Source: Helicobacteraceae bacterium
GTDB taxonomy: Bacteria; Campylobacterota; Campylobacteria; Campylobacterales; SZUA-545
Assembly: GCA_003250175.1 (NCBI GenBank)
Contig: QKHD01000257.1
Location: forward strand, 1-8,604
DNA: 8,604 nucleotides
Direction: 5' to 3'
Of the stretch, positions 6,322-8,604 are shown one piece after another. How positions within the stretch are numbered: the stretch's first letter is position 1; every line of letters begins with the position of its first letter. Made by a program: the position numbers and the translations under genes. The notes under the pieces were generated by a model that saw nothing but the letters and a program-made list of their open reading frames with translations, was not told the origin of the DNA and searched no databases.

Positions 6322-7452
6322 ATGTTTGAATTGATGACACACTTTCAGCTACAGGTGTATTGGTGGGTGATCTTAAGCCTGCTGGGGGGCCTGCTGGTCT
6401 TTATGATGTTTGTCCAGGGCGGGCAGACGCTGCTGGGGCGGCTCAGCCGGGGCGACGAGCTTAAAAAAAGCGTGCTGGTAAACTCCCTGGGGCGCAAGTG
6501 GGAGCTGGGCTTTACCACCCTGGTGCTCTTCGGCGGGGCGGCTTTTGCGGCCTTTCCCCTCTTTTATGCGGTGAGCTTCGGCGGGGCGTACGGGGTGTGG
6601 ATGGCGATTTTGTTCAGCTACATTATCCAGGCGGTGGCCTATGAGTACCGCAAAAAACCGAACAACTTTCTGGGTGCCAAGACCTACGAGGTTTTTTTGC
6701 TGATCAACGGCGTACTGGGAACCTTCCTCATCGGGGCGGCGGTGGCGACTTTTTTTAGCGGCGGCAACTTCTATGTCGACAGCTACCACCTCTCCGCATG
6801 GCGCCATCCGCTTTATGGCCTGGAGGCGCTGGGCAACCCGTACAACTGGCTGCTGGGTCTCTCCCTGCTCTTTTTGTCACGCAGCCTGGGGGCGCTCTAT
6901 TTTATCAACAACATCGACGACAGCACCCTGCAAAGCGCCTCACGGGCCAGCCTCAAGCAGGACGCCGTGCTCTTCTTGGCCCTCTTTGTGCCGTTTCTGC
7001 TCTGGACGTTGGTGCGCGACGGCTTTGCCTACGATGCGGCGGGGCTGGTCCGGATGGAGAGCTTTAAATACCTGGGCAACCTGCTGGCCATGCCCCATGT
7101 GGCGCTGGTGATCCTTGTGGGGGTCGGGCTGGTGCTCTATGGTTTTTACCAGGGCATTTTTACCCGCAGCACCCGGGGTATCTGGAGCGCCGGTGCGGGT
7201 ACGGTGCTGGCGGTGATGGGGGTCTTTTTGACGGTGGGGCTTAACGGCACGGCCTACTACCCCTCCAATTATGATCTGCAAAGCTCCCTGAGTATTCAAA
7301 ACAGCTCCGGAAGCCACTACACCCTCACGGCCATGAGCTATGCGTCGCTGCTCGTACCCTTCGTACTGGGCTACATCTATCTGGTCTGGAAGTCCATGGA
7401 CGCGGTCAAAATCACCGCCGACGAGGTCTCCAACGACCACCACAGCTATTAA
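6322..7452 (+). CDS. cydB: Cytochrome bd quinol oxidase subunit II
   Basis: Structural partner of CydA. The 376 residues (E. coli 379) form about eight or nine membrane helices. Family marks are VNSLGRKWELGFTTLVLFGG (53-72), AAFAAFPLFYAVSFGGAYG (73-91), FINNIDD (195-200 region) and the late YYPS...SLSIQNSSGS block (312-331). It is of the divergent type seen in Bacteroidota and Campylobacterota. Where E. coli has DGFDMG this protein has the MFVQGG region (29-34), and E. coli PHWD is GRKWE, so by gapless comparison E. coli D29 is Q32 and D58 is E61. These acidic residues belong to proposed proton routes in E. coli, so proton uptake may run differently here (inference). The start is 1 base after the cydA stop, with GGGGAG just upstream. 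Confidence 0.96.
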   Translation: MFELMTHFQLQVYWWVILSLLGGLLVFMMFVQGGQTLLGRLSRGDELKKSVLVNSLGRKWELGFTTLVLFGGAAFAAFPLFYAVSFGGAYGVWMAILFSYIIQAVAYEYRKKPNNFLGAKTYEVFLLINGVLGTFLIGAAVATFFSGGNFYVDSYHLSAWRHPLYGLEALGNPYNWLLGLSLLFLSRSLGALYFINNIDDSTLQSASRASLKQDAVLFLALFVPFLLWTLVRDGFAYDAAGLVRMESFKYLGNLLAMPHVALVILVGVGLVLYGFYQGIFTRSTRGIWSAGAGTVLAVMGVFLTVGLNGTAYYPSNYDLQSSLSIQNSSGSHYTLTAMSYASLLVPFVLGYIYLVWKSMDAVKITADEVSNDHHSY

Positions 7453-7461
7453 GGAGCTACT

Positions 7462-7602
7462 ATGGAAAGCTATACCGCATCCCTGATCTGGTTTGTTCTC
7501 TGGCCGCTGGTGATCTTTTTCAGTTACAAGTTCGTGGCGCTCAACATCAAGCACTTCGCCAAGATGGAACGTCTCGAAGAGCTGGAAAAAGCTAACTCCT
7601 GA
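7462..7602 (+). CDS. 46-residue single-helix membrane protein, candidate accessory subunit of cytochrome bd
   Basis: This short gene has AAGGAG (7451-7456, overlapping the cydB stop) 5 bases before its ATG and begins 9 bp after cydB. The protein starts MESYTASLIWFVLWPLV, has one hydrophobic segment (about 7-28) and ends in a short charged helix, KMERLEELEKANS. It is the expected place for a small third subunit such as CydX (37 residues in E. coli), CydS or CydH, which sit beside CydA and stabilise the haems. It does not read like any of these sequences as I know them. A role as the bd small subunit of this clade is therefore inference from position, size, topology and ribosome binding site. 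Its stop codon lies in the loop of the hairpin that ends the operon. Confidence 0.8.
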   Translation: MESYTASLIWFVLWPLVIFFSYKFVALNIKHFAKMERLEELEKANS

Positions 7603-7626
7603 AAAAGGGAGTTAAAAGGGTTTTTT
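7593..7626 (+). terminator. Probable terminator of the cytochrome bd operon
   Basis: A 7-bp perfect stem TAACTCC/GGAGTTA (7593-7599 with 7608-7614) has an 8-nt loop and covers the stop codon of the 46-residue gene. A run of six T follows at 7621-7626, separated from the stem by AAAGGG. The gap and the AT-rich stem make termination only partial or uncertain. Read on the minus strand, the same stem is followed after two bases by TTTTT. Confidence 0.5.
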
Positions 7627-7676
7627 AATGCAGATGTAACTATCATGCAACCTTTTTAAACCAAAAGGATTAGAAC

Positions 7677-8174
7677 ATGAAAAAGTCTGCCATTCTCCTT
7701 GCCCTGCTGGCTCTGCTGGGCATGAACCTTGCGGCGGCGGATGCTGCCGCAGGACCCAAAAACAAAAACTCTGTAGGCTTGGGCGCTTACATCGAAGGCG
7801 GTTACAAAAACGGCATCAGTGCCAAGTTCTGGCTTGATCAGCAAAACGCCATTGATGCGGTTTTCTCCTATGCCGGAGGCGATTATGACTACAACCATTT
7901 CCATGTAGACTTTCTCCATCACAAATATGGGGTGGTTAAAGTCGACAGCGGCGAAATTCCCGTCTATTTTGGGATCGGTGTTTTTGTTGAAAACGACAGC
8001 ACCTACAACCCCAACGGCACAGCCACCAACGGTCTGCGTATCCCGGTAGGGTTTGACTACCTGCTTAAAGACGCCCCTCTTGATGTTTACATGGAGCTGG
8101 CCCCGACCATCGTCAGCGGCGATATCAGCGGCTTTTACTTCTCCGGAGCCTTTGGTTTCCGTTACTATTTTTAA
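7677..8174 (+). CDS. Small secreted outer-membrane beta-barrel protein
   Basis: The 165 residues begin with a clear signal peptide (KK, hydrophobic core about 5-19, cleavage likely near A21-A24). The mature part is Gly- and Tyr-rich with alternating strands, for example VGLGAYIEGGYKNGISAKFW (33-52), IPVYFGIGVFVE (94-105) and VYMELAPTI (137-145), and ends in the aromatic FRYYF typical of barrel assembly signals. The GLG...GISAKFWLDQQNAIDAVFSY opening resembles small eight-stranded barrels related to the BAPKO_0422/DUF3996 group. That is a family-level guess and the function is unknown. AAAAGGA lies 8 bases before the ATG. It follows the bd operon after a probable terminator and may have its own promoter: a -10-like TATCAT is at 7641-7646, without a clear -35. 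A functional link to the oxidase is not evident. Confidence 0.82.
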   Translation: MKKSAILLALLALLGMNLAAADAAAGPKNKNSVGLGAYIEGGYKNGISAKFWLDQQNAIDAVFSYAGGDYDYNHFHVDFLHHKYGVVKVDSGEIPVYFGIGVFVENDSTYNPNGTATNGLRIPVGFDYLLKDAPLDVYMELAPTIVSGDISGFYFSGAFGFRYYF

Positions 8175-8187
8175 TCTCATCCAACTA

Positions 8188-8217
8188 ACTTCCGGGGGGA
8201 ATTAAGTTCCCCCAAGT
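8188..8217 (+). terminator. Hairpin after the beta-barrel gene, possible terminator or transcript-end stabiliser
   Basis: A strong stem GGGGGAA/TTCCCCC (8195-8201 with 8207-8213) with a 5-nt loop is extended by ACTT/AAGT (8188-8191 with 8214-8217) across a 3-base bulge. It starts 13 bp after the stop codon. No T-run follows (the next bases are AAAATTG), so it is not a textbook intrinsic terminator. Confidence 0.45.
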
Positions 8218-8221
8218 AAAA

Positions 8222-8247
8222 TTGTCCTATCTCGTATAAAAGGACAG
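8222..8247 (+). promoter_or_regulatory. Inverted repeat enclosing the ribosome binding site of the YbjN-domain gene
   Basis: TGTCCT (8223-8228) pairs with AGGACA (8241-8246) across 12 bases, with a possible outer T-G pair. The right arm contains the AGGA that serves the start at 8251, so a read-through transcript could hide its own ribosome binding site. A -10-like TATAAA (8235-8240) lies in the loop; if it is a promoter, the transcript would start after the left arm and the hairpin could not form. Confidence 0.35.
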
Positions 8248-8250
8248 GAA

Positions 8251-8604
8251 ATGATCAAACAACTGCTCGTGGCACTCGCCGCAACCGGTACCATGTGGGC
8301 CGGAACCACCTACGACACCCTCAGCGGGGACGATATGGTCCGTCTGCTGCAAGATGCCGGCTACAAGGCCGAACTGACTGAGGATGACTCCGGAGACCCC
8401 AAGGTCAAAACCAAAATGGGCGGGCTAAACACCAGCATCTATTTTTACGGATGCCAGGGCCCCAAGGGTAAAAAAGAGTGCAATACCTTCCAGTTTTTTG
8501 CGGGTTTCGGCCAGCAGATTACCGCGGAAAAAGCCGTCGAATGGAACGCCAAAAAGCGTTTTGCGCGCTGCTATACCGCCAATGACGGCAATGCACGGGT
8601 CGAG
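8251..8604 (+). CDS. Secreted YbjN-domain protein, 3' end outside window
   Basis: The frame is open to the last base, giving the first 118 residues. A short signal peptide (MIKQLLVALAATGTMWA, likely cut at A17-G18) precedes a domain that fits the YbjN family (PF10722). It has SGDDMVRLLQDAGYKAEL (25-42), GDPKVKT (48-54), IYFYGC (63-68), CNTFQFFAGF (77-86) and WNAKKRFARCYT (98-109), and would be expected to continue into an acidic second half. Cys at 68, 77 and 107 could form disulfides in the periplasm. E. coli YbjN is cytoplasmic and linked to stress and motility regulation, so its annotation as a sensory regulator should not be carried over to this exported form. AGGA lies 6 bases before the ATG, within an inverted repeat. 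Confidence 0.8.
   Translation, partial: MIKQLLVALAATGTMWAGTTYDTLSGDDMVRLLQDAGYKAELTEDDSGDPKVKTKMGGLNTSIYFYGCQGPKGKKECNTFQFFAGFGQQITAEKAVEWNAKKRFARCYTANDGNARVE

Noticed and set aside
2011..8394. Recurrent TCCGGA/CTCCGGAG words, considered as uptake or methylation signals
   Set aside because: They fall mostly inside coding sequence as Ser-Gly or Pro-Glu codon pairs in a GC-rich genome. A genome-wide count against codon expectation would be needed.
1..8604. CRISPR arrays, insertion sequences, attachment sites, tRNA or rRNA genes
   Set aside because: I saw no regularly spaced repeats, transposase-like products, terminal inverted repeats or tRNA-like cloverleaf sequences on either strand.

Overview
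The window looks like chromosome from a GC-rich member of the Campylobacterota (Epsilonproteobacteria). This rests on a cytochrome bd operon that starts with a DUF4492 gene and carries a 'VQGGQ'-type CydB, a combination shared by Campylobacterota and Bacteroidota. Almost every gene has a strong AGGAG-type ribosome binding site, which argues against Bacteroidota. The assignment is inference; no rRNA or tRNA gene is present to confirm it.

Layout. (1) Positions 1-945 hold the 3' part of an AT-richer gene for an unrecognised, probably surface-exposed protein. (2) On the minus strand, 2094 down to 966, lie a two-domain regulator (DUF134 helix-turn-helix plus NifX-like domain) and a small soluble P-type-ATPase-like HAD protein. 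(3) The 137-bp divergent intergenic region (2095-2231) carries two copies of a 14-bp palindrome, one just before each start codon. (4) Rightward from 2232 to 4487 runs a tight operon: a DUF6858-like protein, a stand-alone NifX-like protein, a SLAC1/TDT-family channel and a membrane-anchored DUF302 protein. (5) A good sigma70-type promoter at 4497-4525 precedes the cytochrome bd operon: DUF4492 protein, CydA, CydB and a previously unlisted 46-residue single-helix membrane protein that is a candidate accessory subunit. A hairpin follows. (6) Positions 7677-8174 encode a small secreted outer-membrane beta-barrel, and 8251-8604 is the start of a secreted YbjN-domain protein cut by the window end.

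How the genes may work together (inference). CydAB oxidises quinol and reduces O2 with high affinity, and enzymes of this class tolerate sulfide, NO and cyanide. The DUF134/NifX regulator, second NifX-like protein, DUF6858-like protein, SLAC1-type anion channel and periplasm-facing DUF302 protein sit directly upstream. Divergent layout and paired palindromes suggest that they form one regulated unit, perhaps a redox, anion or sulfur-stress module serving bd respiration. No nitrogenase gene is seen, so the NifX-like domains are probably not used for FeMo-cofactor handling here. The least described parts are this accessory module, its paired operator and the 46-residue protein after cydB.
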